Shown here: piece after piece, positions 51,437 through 60,012 of the stretch | How positions within the stretch are numbered: position 1 is the stretch's first letter | Layout: every line of letters begins with the position of its first letter | Source: Streptomyces wedmorensis | GTDB lineage: Bacteria; Actinomycetota; Actinomycetes; Streptomycetales; Streptomycetaceae | DNA: 64,000 nt | Direction: 5' to 3' | NCBI RefSeq assembly: GCF_000716445.1 | Contig: NZ_JNWK01000005.1 | Span: forward strand, 124,001 to 188,000 | Notes under the pieces: model-generated | Seen by the model: the letters and a program-made list of their open reading frames with translations, nothing else | The model's database searches: none | What the model was told of the DNA's origin: nothing | Position numbers and translations under genes: made by a program

Positions 51437-54375
51437 CAGAGGGCTCCGTGCCAGATCGGCGACACCCGGGGCCGCGCGTCGTCGAGGCGGCCGAGCAGGT
51501 GCAGCAGCACACCCGAGGAGCCCACCATGGCGCTGTCGGTGTGCGCGTAGCGGGAGCCGGTGTCGGCGAGCTTCTCCGCGACCACGTCAGGTCCCAGCCG
51601 GCGCGCCTCGACGGCGGCGGCCCGCTCCGACAGCTCCTGGTCGTCGCCGGCGATCCGGCGGACCACGTCGATGTTGCCGAGGTCGCCGTGGCACCAGGTG
51701 AGGTTGCGTCCGAAGCCCTGCCGGAAGGTGTTGTCGAGGGCCGCCTCCAGGCGCTCGGCGGCCCGTTCGTCCGCTGTCCGGGCGGTCACGGCGGACAGCG
51801 CCATGGCGATGCCGGCGGCGCCGTGACACCAGCCGGTCGAGAACCGGCCCGGGAAGGCGGAGTTGGTGGACCAGTTCCGCTCCCGGGGCACGTAGAAGGA
51901 CTCCAGACGGTCCGTCAGGACGCCGATGGCGGCGTCGACGCGGTGTCCGGGGTGGTCGGGCAGCGTGGCGAGGGCGTGCAGGACTCCCGCGACGCCGTGC
52001 GCGAAGCCCGACTGCTCCCACCAGGAGCCCGACGGTTCCTCCACATGGGCCAGCAGCCGGCCGGTGAGCCCGTCCAGGGCGTCGAGGCTGTGGTCGCCGC
52101 CGATCGAGGCGATCATCGTGGCGATGCCGGAGATCCCGGAGATCACCTCCGGGGTGTTCTCGGGGCCGATCTGTTCCACGACCAGCGGCACGGCGTCCTG
52201 TGCCGCCTTGACCCAGCCCGGCTCCCGCAGGATTCGCCCGGCCTCGCACAGGGCGAACAGCAGGCCGGTGGTTCCGGTGTAGGCGCCGGCGCCGCTCTGC
52301 CGGATGCTGCGCAGCTCGTAGACGCCGTCGGTGAGGATGCCGGCGCTGCGCTCGAAGACCTGGCGTGCCACCCGCTCGTAGCGTTCGTCGCCGAAGTGGG
52401 CCGCGGCCGCGGCCAGGGCCAGCGCGGGGCCGGTGCGTCCGGTGTACAGGTCGTACCCCAGGACGCCGGAGGGCCAGGGCCGGGCGGCCTGCGCGGAGGC
52501 CAGCGGGCCGATCCAGGTGGCGGGGAGATGACCGTACTGGTCGGGGAGGCTGCCCGCGGTCAGGGCGTCGGCCAGCGACCGGGCGAGCCGCTCCAGGCCG
52601 GTGCGGTCTCCGGTGGAGGTCCGGCCGTTCCAGGCGGTCCCGCCGGAGAGGTGGTTGTCGGGGAAGCGGGAGCAGAAGGCCGAGTGGAGCAGCCGTAGCT
52701 GCCGCCTGACCGCCTGCTCGTCGAGCGCCGCGGCCTTGGCCAGCGCCCGGGAGAGCGGGGTGCGGTCGAGCCGGACGCCGGTGTCCTCGCCGTCGCAGTC
52801 GTGGACGGTGGTGCCGGTGGCGGGCACGGTGAAGTAGGGGACGTCGCGTTCGGCCATCTGCCGCAGTTCCGAGCCGACCAGCCTGCGGTCGGAGAACCGG
52901 GAGGGGATGGCGATCCTGTGGAGCAGGGCCTGGGCGAGGGCCGGGTCGGCCATCGCGGCGGCGGAGGCCGCCATCCGCAGGATCTGCGCGTACTGCGACG
53001 TCGGGTTGTGGATGTAGCGGAGGCGCATGGCCGGAGCGAGCTCCTCCAGCAGGGTGGTCCACCAGGAGGGCCGGCGCATCACCGCCTCGCAGACCTGCCG
53101 GAACCCGTCGGCCATCTGTCCGGCGAGCCCGTGGATCTCCTGTTCGGTGCTCTCCCGGACCACGGTGGAGCGCTGCTCGGACGGGCGGGCCTGGAGGTGC
53201 ACCCGGATCCGGTCGGTGAAGGGGTGCTCGAAGACCATGGTCTTGAAGGGGGAGACGCCCTGGTTGTCGCCGCCGAGGAAACCGAGGTCGACGTAGCCGG
53301 AGTCCTCGTTCTTGCCGGCCAGGACCAACGGGAGGATCCCGATGCCGTAGACGCTGCGGCCGATCTCGTCGTACGCGTTGCCCTCGGCCTCCGGGGTGGG
53401 GCCGGTGTGCACCCGGGAGGGGTGCAGCAGCGTCTCGAGGTCGATGGCCACCGGGCCCCGGCGGGTGGGCAGGATGTTCTCGAAGTGCATGTCCCGCGCG
53501 TCCAGCAGGTAGAACACGGCGGCCAACTGGCCGCAGGCCCGCATGAACGGCACGCTGAATCCGCCGATGTCCTCCTGTTCGACGTACTCGACGTACCCGT
53601 ACCCGTCGCGCACCAGGGTGCGGGCGGCGGGCAGTGCGCAGTCGGCCTCCGCGTTGACGCGCTCGACGACGGTCTCGAAGGCCGCCTCGCAGGAGACGTC
53701 CCGGGGCTTGTGGACCAGGCGGGCCCCCGAGGCGAACGTCAGGATGCTCACCGCCCTGCCGTGGGCGTGCGAGTCGCCGTCGGCCCCGCCGATGGACAGC
53801 AGCGGGTCGCCGGGGGCGATGCCGGAGAACCGGAACACCTCGTCCCGGTCGGCGTGGAGGCGCCGGACCAGTTCGCGCGCGGCCTCGCGGGCGTTGCGCA
53901 CCACATGGCCGGCCGCGGAGCGGAGCACCGGGAAGGGCTCCAGGGCGTCTCTCCACACCCGGGTGACGAAGTCCTGGTAGCGCTCCTGCGGGGTCGCTCC
54001 CCGCAGCAGCCCGTCGGTGGAGGCCTTGTTGACCGCCGCGACCAAGGTACGGGTCGCCACGTCGCGGAGCCGGGCCTCGGCCCGGCCGAGCACCTGGAGC
54101 GTGAAGGCGTCCAGGTCGGCGACGGCCTCCGTGAGGTCCTCGGGGAGGAGCCCGCCGGCGGTCGGCAGTGCCAGCTGCCGGATCACGCGCTGGAACGGAT
54201 ACTCCTCCGGCTCCAGCGACCAGGCGAGCGCGGCCGGCGAGGGGACCTCTGGAGCGACGTCGGACGGAGCCGAGAGCTTGACGTGGACGGCGGGCGCGAA
54301 AACTCCGAGGGGCTCGATGGTTTCGCGGATTTCGACGCTGTCGAGTTCTGGGTAAAGATTCGCGGGCGAGATCAA
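51436..54375 (-). CDS. lanM1: Class II lanthipeptide synthetase LanM (first copy)
   Basis: 979 residues. The start is probably TTG at 54373-54375 with CGGAG just upstream; no ATG is well placed. The dehydratase has LLDARDMHFENILPTRRG and AIDLETLLHPSR. The cyclase has Zn ligands in STGWCHGAAGIAMAL and TWCHGDLGN. It is 120 bases downstream of lanA1 with a hairpin between them. It should modify the alpha-like precursor. A TTG start is a possible translational brake on the enzyme relative to the precursor. Confidence 0.9.
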   Translation of the reverse strand: MISPANLYPELDSVEIRETIEPLGVFAPAVHVKLSAPSDVAPEVPSPAALAWSLEPEEYPFQRVIRQLALPTAGGLLPEDLTEAVADLDAFTLQVLGRAEARLRDVATRTLVAAVNKASTDGLLRGATPQERYQDFVTRVWRDALEPFPVLRSAAGHVVRNAREAARELVRRLHADRDEVFRFSGIAPGDPLLSIGGADGDSHAHGRAVSILTFASGARLVHKPRDVSCEAAFETVVERVNAEADCALPAARTLVRDGYGYVEYVEQEDIGGFSVPFMRACGQLAAVFYLLDARDMHFENILPTRRGPVAIDLETLLHPSRVHTGPTPEAEGNAYDEIGRSVYGIGILPLVLAGKNEDSGYVDLGFLGGDNQGVSPFKTMVFEHPFTDRIRVHLQARPSEQRSTVVRESTEQEIHGLAGQMADGFRQVCEAVMRRPSWWTTLLEELAPAMRLRYIHNPTSQYAQILRMAASAAAMADPALAQALLHRIAIPSRFSDRRLVGSELRQMAERDVPYFTVPATGTTVHDCDGEDTGVRLDRTPLSRALAKAAALDEQAVRRQLRLLHSAFCSRFPDNHLSGGTAWNGRTSTGDRTGLERLARSLADALTAGSLPDQYGHLPATWIGPLASAQAARPWPSGVLGYDLYTGRTGPALALAAAAAHFGDERYERVARQVFERSAGILTDGVYELRSIRQSGAGAYTGTTGLLFALCEAGRILREPGWVKAAQDAVPLVVEQIGPENTPEVISGISGIATMIASIGGDHSLDALDGLTGRLLAHVEEPSGSWWEQSGFAHGVAGVLHALATLPDHPGHRVDAAIGVLTDRLESFYVPRERNWSTNSAFPGRFSTGWCHGAAGIAMALSAVTARTADERAAERLEAALDNTFRQGFGRNLTWCHGDLGNIDVVRRIAGDDQELSERAAAVEARRLGPDVVAEKLADTGSRYAHTDSAMVGSSGVLLHLLGRLDDARPRVSPIWHGAL

Positions 54376-54419
54376 TGCTCCGGCTCCCTGCGCGGAAGGT
54401 GATAGATTGCCACGTTGCG

Positions 54420-54456
54420 CCGGGGGCGGGGAGCATGAGCCGCTCCCCGCCCCCGG
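54420..54456 (-). terminator. Attenuating hairpin between lanA1 and lanM1
   Basis: CCGGGGGCGGGGAGC and its complement form a perfect 15-bp stem around a 7-base loop, 22 bases after the lanA1 stop and 45 bases before lanM1. Such hairpins limit read-through from precursor into enzyme genes and stabilise the precursor mRNA. Confidence 0.8.
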
Positions 54457-54477
54457 TCACTGCCAAGCCCTTCGGGC

Positions 54478-54648
54478 TCAGTTGCAGTTGGGCTGGCACT
54501 CCTTGGTCAGCGTGCACCAGCCGCCCTGGTTGCCGAGGAAGTCGGACAGCGAGAACGTGTTGGTCGAGCACGCGCCGTAGGCGACGCCGTCGAAGTCCTG
54601 CTCCGCGATCTCCTCGATGAGCGAGATGTCACCGTCGAAGTTGTTCAT
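54478..54648 (-). CDS. lanA1: Lanthipeptide precursor, alpha-like (mersacidin-type)
   Basis: 56 residues from the ATG at 54646-54648. The acidic leader MNNFDGDISLIEEIAEQDFD plus GVAYGA (26 residues) ends in a GA double-Gly-type site. The 30-residue core begins CSTNTFSLSDFLG and ends CTLTKECQPNCN, with Cys at core positions 1, 19, 25 and 29. CTLTKEC is the lipid II-binding motif (CTLTxEC) of mersacidin and haloduracin alpha, whose C-terminus is CTLTVECMPSCN. It is therefore the lipid II-binding half of a two-component lantibiotic. First gene of the operon lanA1-M1-T1-F-E. Confidence 0.9.
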   Translation of the reverse strand: MNNFDGDISLIEEIAEQDFDGVAYGACSTNTFSLSDFLGNQGGWCTLTKECQPNCN

Positions 54649-54660
54649 GTGAATTCACAT
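54647..54660. promoter_or_regulatory. Perfect 14-bp palindrome at the lanA1 start codon
   Basis: ATGTGAATTCACAT overlaps the first bases of the lanA1 start and its weak ribosome site (GGATG). A regulator bound here could block translation initiation or early transcription. It may also be coincidental. Confidence 0.45.
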
Positions 54661-55205
54661 CCAATCCGACCGCATATAACCAATGGGCCATTCTGCGGAA
54701 AAATTTGACCCACGGCCCGTCGCCCGGCTGAGCGACGAGGGAAAGCTATGCGCGTCGATAGCCAGTCCACAACCCGTCGATTGCCCGGCGGGTCACCGGA
54801 ATACGTTTCCGGTGATGCTGCGCGAGCCATCGGTGACGCCGTTGACCTGCGGCTTCGATGCCATGTGGCCGAATCCTGCCAGGGTGCTGGCAACTTGGTG
54901 CAGTTCATTTCCCCACGGATTCGTGCACGGCCGTATGCGCGACCGGATGCACTGGATATGCGCGGCGAATAGGGGGCCGAATGCGATCGGCCAATTTCCG
55001 CTCGCGACACTTCCGCGGCCGTAGATCATCCCCGTGACACGGCCGGCCGGTCCGCGCCCGGCAGGAAGCGATCCGGCAGCCATGGCTGCCGGCCGCACTC
55101 GACGGCCCCGAACTATGGGGTCCCACCACATACGCCGGTGACCAGCGCGTTCCTACGGTGTGGCGACACCCAAACGTCCCCGCAACCCGCCCGGAAGTGG
55201 TGCTC
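54661..55205. other. 545-bp intergenic region upstream of lanA1
   Basis: I see no convincing gene here: the frames that are open lack codon bias, ribosome sites and family resemblance. The sequence is A/T-richer near 54661-54720 (minus-strand TTATAT near 54675 with AATTTTTCC upstream), a plausible lanA1 promoter and SARP-binding region. The MHS transporter start is at 55206 on the other strand. Confidence 0.5.
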
Positions 55206-56573
55206 ATGGCCGCCGCAACAACCGCTCCCACGCCGCCCGGTTCCCTCAAGCGCATCGTCGCCGCGAGCCTGATCGGGACCACCATCGAGTGGTACGACTT
55301 CTTCCTGTACGGGTCGGCCGCCGCGCTGGTGTTCAACAAGCTGTTCTTCCCCGAGTCCGATCCGCTGGTCGGAACGCTGCTGTCCTTCCTGACGTACGCC
55401 GTCGGCTTCGCCGCCCGCCCGCTCGGAGCGCTCGTCTTCGGCCACTACGGCGACCGGCTCGGCCGCAAGAAGCTCCTGGTGCTCAGCCTGCTCCTGATGG
55501 GCGGGGCGACCTTCGCCATCGGCCTGCTGCCGACGCACGCCACGGTCGGCTCCGCGGCTCCGGTCCTCCTCACGGTGCTGCGCCTCGTCCAGGGGTTCGC
55601 GCTCGGCGGCGAGTGGGGCGGCGCCGTCCTCCTGGTGTCCGAGCACGGGGACGCGAAGCGGCGCGGGTTCTGGGCCTCCTGGCCGCAGACCGGGGCGCCG
55701 GCGGGGCAGTTGCTCGCGACCGGCGTGCTGTCCGCGCTGACCGCGCTCCTGTCGGACGCCGCGTTCACCTCGTGGGGCTGGCGCGTGCCGTTCCTCCTCT
55801 CCGGCGTCCTGGTGATCGTCGGCCTGTGGATCCGCCTCTCGGTCGACGAGTCGCCGGTGTTCAAGGCGGCGCTCGCCGCCGCCGAGGAGCGCAAGGCGAC
55901 CGCCGGGCAGGTCGAGAAGATGCCGCTGGTCGCCGTCCTGAAGCACCACTGGCGGGACGTGCTGATCGCGATGGGCGCGCGGATGGCGGAGAACATCTCG
56001 TACTACGTGATCACCGCGTTCATCCTCGTGTACGCGACCACCGAGGTCGGCCTGACCAAGCAGACCGCCCTGAACGCCGTCCTCGTCGCCTCGGCCGTCC
56101 ACTTCGCCGTGATCCCCGCCTGGGGCGCGCTGTCGGACCGGATCGGCCGCCGGCCCGTGTACCTGATCGGCGCGGTCGGCGTCGGTGCCTGGATGTTCCC
56201 GTTCTTCGCCCTGATCGACCGGGGCGGCTTCGGCTCGCTGCTGCTCGCCGTCACGGTCGGCCTGGTCCTGCACGGGGCGATGTACGCGCCGCAGGCGGCC
56301 TTCTTCTCGGAGATGTTCGCGACCCGGATGCGCTACTCCGGCGCCTCCATCGGAGCCCAGTTCTCCTCCGTGGCCGCCGGCGCCCCCGCCCCGCTCATCG
56401 CGACCGCGCTCCTCGCCGACTACGGCGGTTCGACGCCGATCGCCCTGTACGTGATCGCCGCCGCGCTGCTCACCGTCGTCGCCGTCGCCTGCGCCCGCGA
56501 GACCCGGGACCGGGACCTCGGCGAGATCGCCGAGGACGCCGTGCCGCACTCCCGCGTCCGCGCCGACGCCTGA
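55206..56573 (+). CDS. MHS-family metabolite:H+ symporter (MFS)
   Basis: 455 residues. It has the MHS signature at the N-terminus: VAASLIGTTIEWYDFFLYGS, then LFGxxGDRxGRKK-like FGHYGDRLGRKKLLVLSL in loop 2-3 and LRLVQGFALGGEWGGAVLLV. Twelve membrane segments are apparent. MHS transporters take up proline, betaine, shikimate or alpha-ketoglutarate. It is immediately followed by a terminator and faces the PucR/GAF regulator and 3-hydroxybutyrate dehydrogenase, suggesting uptake of a short hydroxy or keto acid. Confidence 0.85.
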   Translation: MAAATTAPTPPGSLKRIVAASLIGTTIEWYDFFLYGSAAALVFNKLFFPESDPLVGTLLSFLTYAVGFAARPLGALVFGHYGDRLGRKKLLVLSLLLMGGATFAIGLLPTHATVGSAAPVLLTVLRLVQGFALGGEWGGAVLLVSEHGDAKRRGFWASWPQTGAPAGQLLATGVLSALTALLSDAAFTSWGWRVPFLLSGVLVIVGLWIRLSVDESPVFKAALAAAEERKATAGQVEKMPLVAVLKHHWRDVLIAMGARMAENISYYVITAFILVYATTEVGLTKQTALNAVLVASAVHFAVIPAWGALSDRIGRRPVYLIGAVGVGAWMFPFFALIDRGGFGSLLLAVTVGLVLHGAMYAPQAAFFSEMFATRMRYSGASIGAQFSSVAAGAPAPLIATALLADYGGSTPIALYVIAAALLTVVAVACARETRDRDLGEIAEDAVPHSRVRADA

Positions 56574-56582
56574 CGTCCACCG

Positions 56583-56623
56583 CGTCCCCGTGCCCCGCTC
56601 ACGAGGAGCGGGGCACGGGGACG
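56583..56623. terminator. Bidirectional hairpin terminator
   Basis: Perfect 18-bp arms (CGTCCCCGTGCCCCGCTC and complement) around ACGAG. It lies between the convergent MHS transporter and PucR-like genes and can serve both. Confidence 0.9.
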
Positions 56624-56629
56624 TCCTCG

Positions 56630-58522
56630 TCACCTTCCGGCGACCGCGGCCGACATCGCGTGCAGGCGCAGCGCAAGCTGGATCTCCAGGGCGCGGGCCG
56701 GGGACTGCCAGTCCGGGCCGAGGAGCCGGCCCACCCGCTCCAGGCGCTGGGCCACCGTGTTGACGTGCACGTGCAGCTCGTCCTTGGTGCGGGCGGGGCT
56801 CATGCCGCTGGCGAAGTACGCCTCGAGGGTGCGGACCAGGTCGGTCCCGCGGCGCAGGTCGTACGCGACGACCTGGCCGACGGTCCGGTCGACGAAGCCG
56901 TCGATGTCACGGCTGTCGGCGAGCAGGAGGCCCAGGAAGCCGAGGTCCTCGGCGGCCGCGCCCTGGCCCGAGCGGTGGAGCAGGACCAGCGCGTCGAGGC
57001 AGCGCCGGGCCTCCTGGTACGCCACGGCCACCCGGTCGGGTCGGTCGAGGAACGCGCGCACCGGGGCGGAGGCGCCGACGGTGACCGGCTCGCGCAGGGT
57101 GCCGCCGAGGTTCCTCGCGGTCTGCCGGGCCAGGTCGGCGGCGCTCTCGCCGGGACCGAGCGGCAGCAGCAGGACCGTACCGCCGTCGCGTGCGGAGGCG
57201 AGTCCGTGGCGGGTGGCGGCCAGGTGCGAGGCGGCCGACCACAGGCGCTGGCGGTCGGCGCTCTCGCGACGGCCTCCGTCGCCGTCGGGGTCGCCTCCGG
57301 CCCGGTCGATGCGCGCGGCGAGCACGACGTGCGGCGCCTCGCCGTCGGTACGGAGCCGGGCGGCGCGCTCGCGCAGGAGGCGGCGGTCGCGGTCGGGGGC
57401 GTCGAGGAGGTCGTCGAGGAGTTCGCCGCGTACCCGCTGCTCGGCCTCGCCGGCCGAGCGGCGGGCGAGCAGCAGCAGGGAGGTGACCAGGGCGGCGCGC
57501 TCCAGGGTGCGCTGGTCGACCGGGTCGAGCTCGGGCTGCCCGTGGAGGACGAGGGCGCCCAGGGTCTCGCCTCCGGCGGAGACGGCGGCCACCCAGTCGT
57601 CGCCGTCGCGGACGGCGTGGCCGTCGGCGCGGCGGGCCGAGCCGGCGTGCGTCTCGGTGAACTCCACGGTGCCGCCGAGGACCTCGGAGACGGCGTCGGC
57701 CACGTCGTGGACGCCGCCGCCGTGGAGGACCAGTTCGGAGAGGCGGTCGTGCACCTCGGAGGCCCGTTCTATGACGGCGCTGTGCTCCCGGATGATGTCG
57801 TTGGCCCGTTCCAGCTCCGCGAGCGCGGTGCGGGTCTCGGCGAGGAGGTTGGCCGTGTCGATGGCGACGGCGGCGTGCGCGGCGAACGAGGCGAGCAGCG
57901 CGACCTGTTCGCGTTCGAAGACCCTGGCCCTGCGGTCGGCGGCGAACAGGACGCCGATGACCTGGCTGCCGAGGCTGAGCGGGACGCCGAGGATGGCGAC
58001 GAGGCCCTCGTCGCGCACCGCCGCGTCGATGGTGCGGGTGTGCTGGAAGCGCGGGTCCCGGAAGTAGTCGTCGGTGACGTACGGGCGGGCGGTCTGGGCG
58101 ACGAGGCCGCCGAGCCCCTCGCCCATGCCGAGCCGGACCTGCTGGAACCGGGCGGAGACCGAGCCCTCGGTGACCCTCATGTACGTGTCGCCGGCGGCCG
58201 GGTCGTTGAGGCTCAGGTAGGCGACCTCGGTGCCGAGGAGCGAGCGGGCGCGCTGCACGATGGCGCGCAGCACCGCGTCGAGGTCGCGGAGTCCCGCGAG
58301 GTCGTGGGCGGTGGCGAAGAGCGCGGACAGTTCCGCCTCGCGCCGCCGCCGCCCCTCCAGCTCGGCCCGGACGCGCAGGGCGAGCTGTTTGGCCTCTTCG
58401 AGTCCGGCCAGCGCCTCGGGGCCCGCGCCGCTCGCGCGGGCGAGCAGCACCGGCCGGTCGTAGGCCTCCGTCGCGGCTCCTCGGGCGAGGAGTTCCAGGT
58501 AGGAGACGTGTTCGTGGGACAT
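56630..58522 (-). CDS. GAF-domain PucR/CdaR-type transcriptional regulator
   Basis: 630 residues. Residues about 70-230 are a GAF ligand-sensing domain (LFATAHDLAGLRDLDAVLRA, YLSLNDPAAGDTYMRVTEGS, ILGVPLSLGSQVIGVLFAAD, LASFAAHAAVAIDTANLLAE). A GGDEF-like, CdaR-type middle region follows. The C-terminus RTKDELHVHVNTVAQRLERV is the PucR helix-turn-helix. It sits between the MHS transporter and the 3-hydroxybutyrate dehydrogenase, 67 bp from the latter, so it likely controls both in response to a carbon source or its metabolite. Confidence 0.85.
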   Translation of the reverse strand: MSHEHVSYLELLARGAATEAYDRPVLLARASGAGPEALAGLEEAKQLALRVRAELEGRRRREAELSALFATAHDLAGLRDLDAVLRAIVQRARSLLGTEVAYLSLNDPAAGDTYMRVTEGSVSARFQQVRLGMGEGLGGLVAQTARPYVTDDYFRDPRFQHTRTIDAAVRDEGLVAILGVPLSLGSQVIGVLFAADRRARVFEREQVALLASFAAHAAVAIDTANLLAETRTALAELERANDIIREHSAVIERASEVHDRLSELVLHGGGVHDVADAVSEVLGGTVEFTETHAGSARRADGHAVRDGDDWVAAVSAGGETLGALVLHGQPELDPVDQRTLERAALVTSLLLLARRSAGEAEQRVRGELLDDLLDAPDRDRRLLRERAARLRTDGEAPHVVLAARIDRAGGDPDGDGGRRESADRQRLWSAASHLAATRHGLASARDGGTVLLLPLGPGESAADLARQTARNLGGTLREPVTVGASAPVRAFLDRPDRVAVAYQEARRCLDALVLLHRSGQGAAAEDLGFLGLLLADSRDIDGFVDRTVGQVVAYDLRRGTDLVRTLEAYFASGMSPARTKDELHVHVNTVAQRLERVGRLLGPDWQSPARALEIQLALRLHAMSAAVAGR

Positions 58523-58589
58523 GGACACAGGGATACCTGCCGTACCTGTGGTCGCACCACCCCTGTGGACGACCTTCACGGGGCCGCGC

Positions 58590-59417
58590 TCAGTGGGCGG
58601 TCCATCCGCCGTCGAGGGTGAGGGAGGTGCCGGTGATGAACGAGGCCTGCGGGGTGCAGAGGTAGAGGACGGCCTCGGCGACCTCGTCCGGTTCGATGAG
58701 GCGCTTGAGGGCGGCGTCCTTGAGCAGGACCTCGGAGAGCACCCGCTCGGGCGGGATGCCGTGGGCGGCGGCCTGGTCGGCGATCTGCCGTTCGACGAGC
58801 GGGGTGCGGACGTAGCCGGGGCTGACGCAGTTGGAGGTGACCCCGTGCGGCGCGCCTTCGAGCGCGGCGGTCTTGGAGAGGCCCTCCAGGCCGTGCTTGG
58901 CGGCCACGTAGGCGGACTTGAAGGCGGAGGCGCGCAGCCCGTGGACCGAGGAGATGTTGACGACGCGGCCCCAGCCCTGGCCGTACATGTGCGGCAGCGC
59001 GCCCCTGATGAGCCGGAACGGCGCTTCGAGCATCACCGTGAGCACCGTGTGGAAGACGTCCGGCGGGAACTCCTCGATGGGGCGGACGAACTGCAGTCCC
59101 GCGTTGTTCACGAGGATGTCGGCGCCGGCGGCGGACGCCTCGGCGGCGTCCAGGTCGGTGAGGTCGAGCAGCCGGGGTTCGAGGTCTCCCCGGAGCGCGG
59201 CGGCCTCGCCTGCCAGGGTCTCCAGGCCTTCGGCGGCCCGGTCGACGGCCCTGACCCGGGCGCCGGCGGCGGCGAGTCGCAGGGCGCAGGCGCGCCCGAT
59301 GCCGCCGGCCGCGCCGGTGACGAGCGCGGTGCGGCCGGTGAGGTCGAGGGCGAGCCCGGCCGCGCGGGGCAGCGGCTCGGCGGAGTCGGGACCGAGGGCA
59401 GTGAGGGGTGCGCTCAT
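58590..59417 (-). CDS. 3-Hydroxybutyrate dehydrogenase-like SDR
   Basis: 275 residues. SDR features: cofactor motif VTGAAGGIGRACALRLA, structural motif LVNNAGLQFVRP, catalytic Ser in VVNISSVHGLRAS and Tyr-x3-Lys in AYVAAKHGLEG. The C-terminal SPGYVRTPLVERQIADQAAA and KDAALKRLIEPDEVAEAVLY match bacterial D-3-hydroxybutyrate dehydrogenases. The extra ~25 N-terminal residues before the Rossmann fold are unusual. It would oxidise 3-hydroxybutyrate to acetoacetate with NAD+. Probably regulated by the adjacent GAF/PucR protein. Confidence 0.8.
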   Translation of the reverse strand: MSAPLTALGPDSAEPLPRAAGLALDLTGRTALVTGAAGGIGRACALRLAAAGARVRAVDRAAEGLETLAGEAAALRGDLEPRLLDLTDLDAAEASAAGADILVNNAGLQFVRPIEEFPPDVFHTVLTVMLEAPFRLIRGALPHMYGQGWGRVVNISSVHGLRASAFKSAYVAAKHGLEGLSKTAALEGAPHGVTSNCVSPGYVRTPLVERQIADQAAAHGIPPERVLSEVLLKDAALKRLIEPDEVAEAVLYLCTPQASFITGTSLTLDGGWTAH

Positions 59418-59472
59418 GCTCCGCACCCTACGAAGGGCCCACTCCCCCACCGATGTGCGTCGAGCCCATAGT

Positions 59473-59955
59473 TCAGCCGGACGCTGTGGTGCGGAACCAT
59501 GTGGGCTCGTCGGCGAGCGCCTTCTCGATCCGGAGGTAGGAGAAGCGCTTCATCTCCGGCAGGTCGTCCACCTCGAACCAGCCGACCTCGGTGGACTCGT
59601 CGTCGTTGACCCGTGCCTCGCCGCCGACGGCCCGGCAGCGGAAGGAGACGTCCATGAACTGACACACGTCGCCGTTCGGGTACACGACCGGCTTGCGGAG
59701 GGTCTCGACCAGCACGATCCGCTCGACCTCGCAGCGCACCGCCGTCTCCTCGTACACCTCGCGGACCGCGCAGTCGGCGGGCTGCTCACCCGGGTCGACG
59801 ATGCCTCCGATGATCGCCCAGAGGCCGCTGTCGGCCCGCCGGCCGAGCAGCACCCGGCCCCGGTCGTCGAACACGACGGCGCTCACCCCGGGCAGGAAGA
59901 GGAGCTGGTGACCGGCGGTCTCGCGCAGGGCACGGATGAAGTCAGGGGTAGCCAT
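59473..59955 (-). CDS. NUDIX hydrolase
   Basis: 160 residues. The NUDIX box GGIVDPGEQPADCAVREVYE, then ETA, has all catalytic Glu residues (G-x5-E-x7-R-E-x2-E-E), with Ala in place of the usual Gly after EET. FLPGVSAVVFDDRGRVLLGR precedes it. It hydrolyses a nucleoside diphosphate linked to another group, often a nucleotide sugar or oxidised nucleotide. A single gene between the dehydrogenase and Lnt. Substrate cannot be predicted. Confidence 0.88.
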   Translation of the reverse strand: MATPDFIRALRETAGHQLLFLPGVSAVVFDDRGRVLLGRRADSGLWAIIGGIVDPGEQPADCAVREVYEETAVRCEVERIVLVETLRKPVVYPNGDVCQFMDVSFRCRAVGGEARVNDDESTEVGWFEVDDLPEMKRFSYLRIEKALADEPTWFRTTASG

Positions 59956-60012
59956 GGACCGACCCTAGATCATCTACGGCCGGGGGCCGGCGGACCCGGC
60001 CCCCGCCCCGGG

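Noticed and set aside
54645..55024. Open frames on both strands upstream of lanA1
   Set aside because: No ribosome site, no codon bias and no recognisable family; the region looks like promoter and leader sequence.
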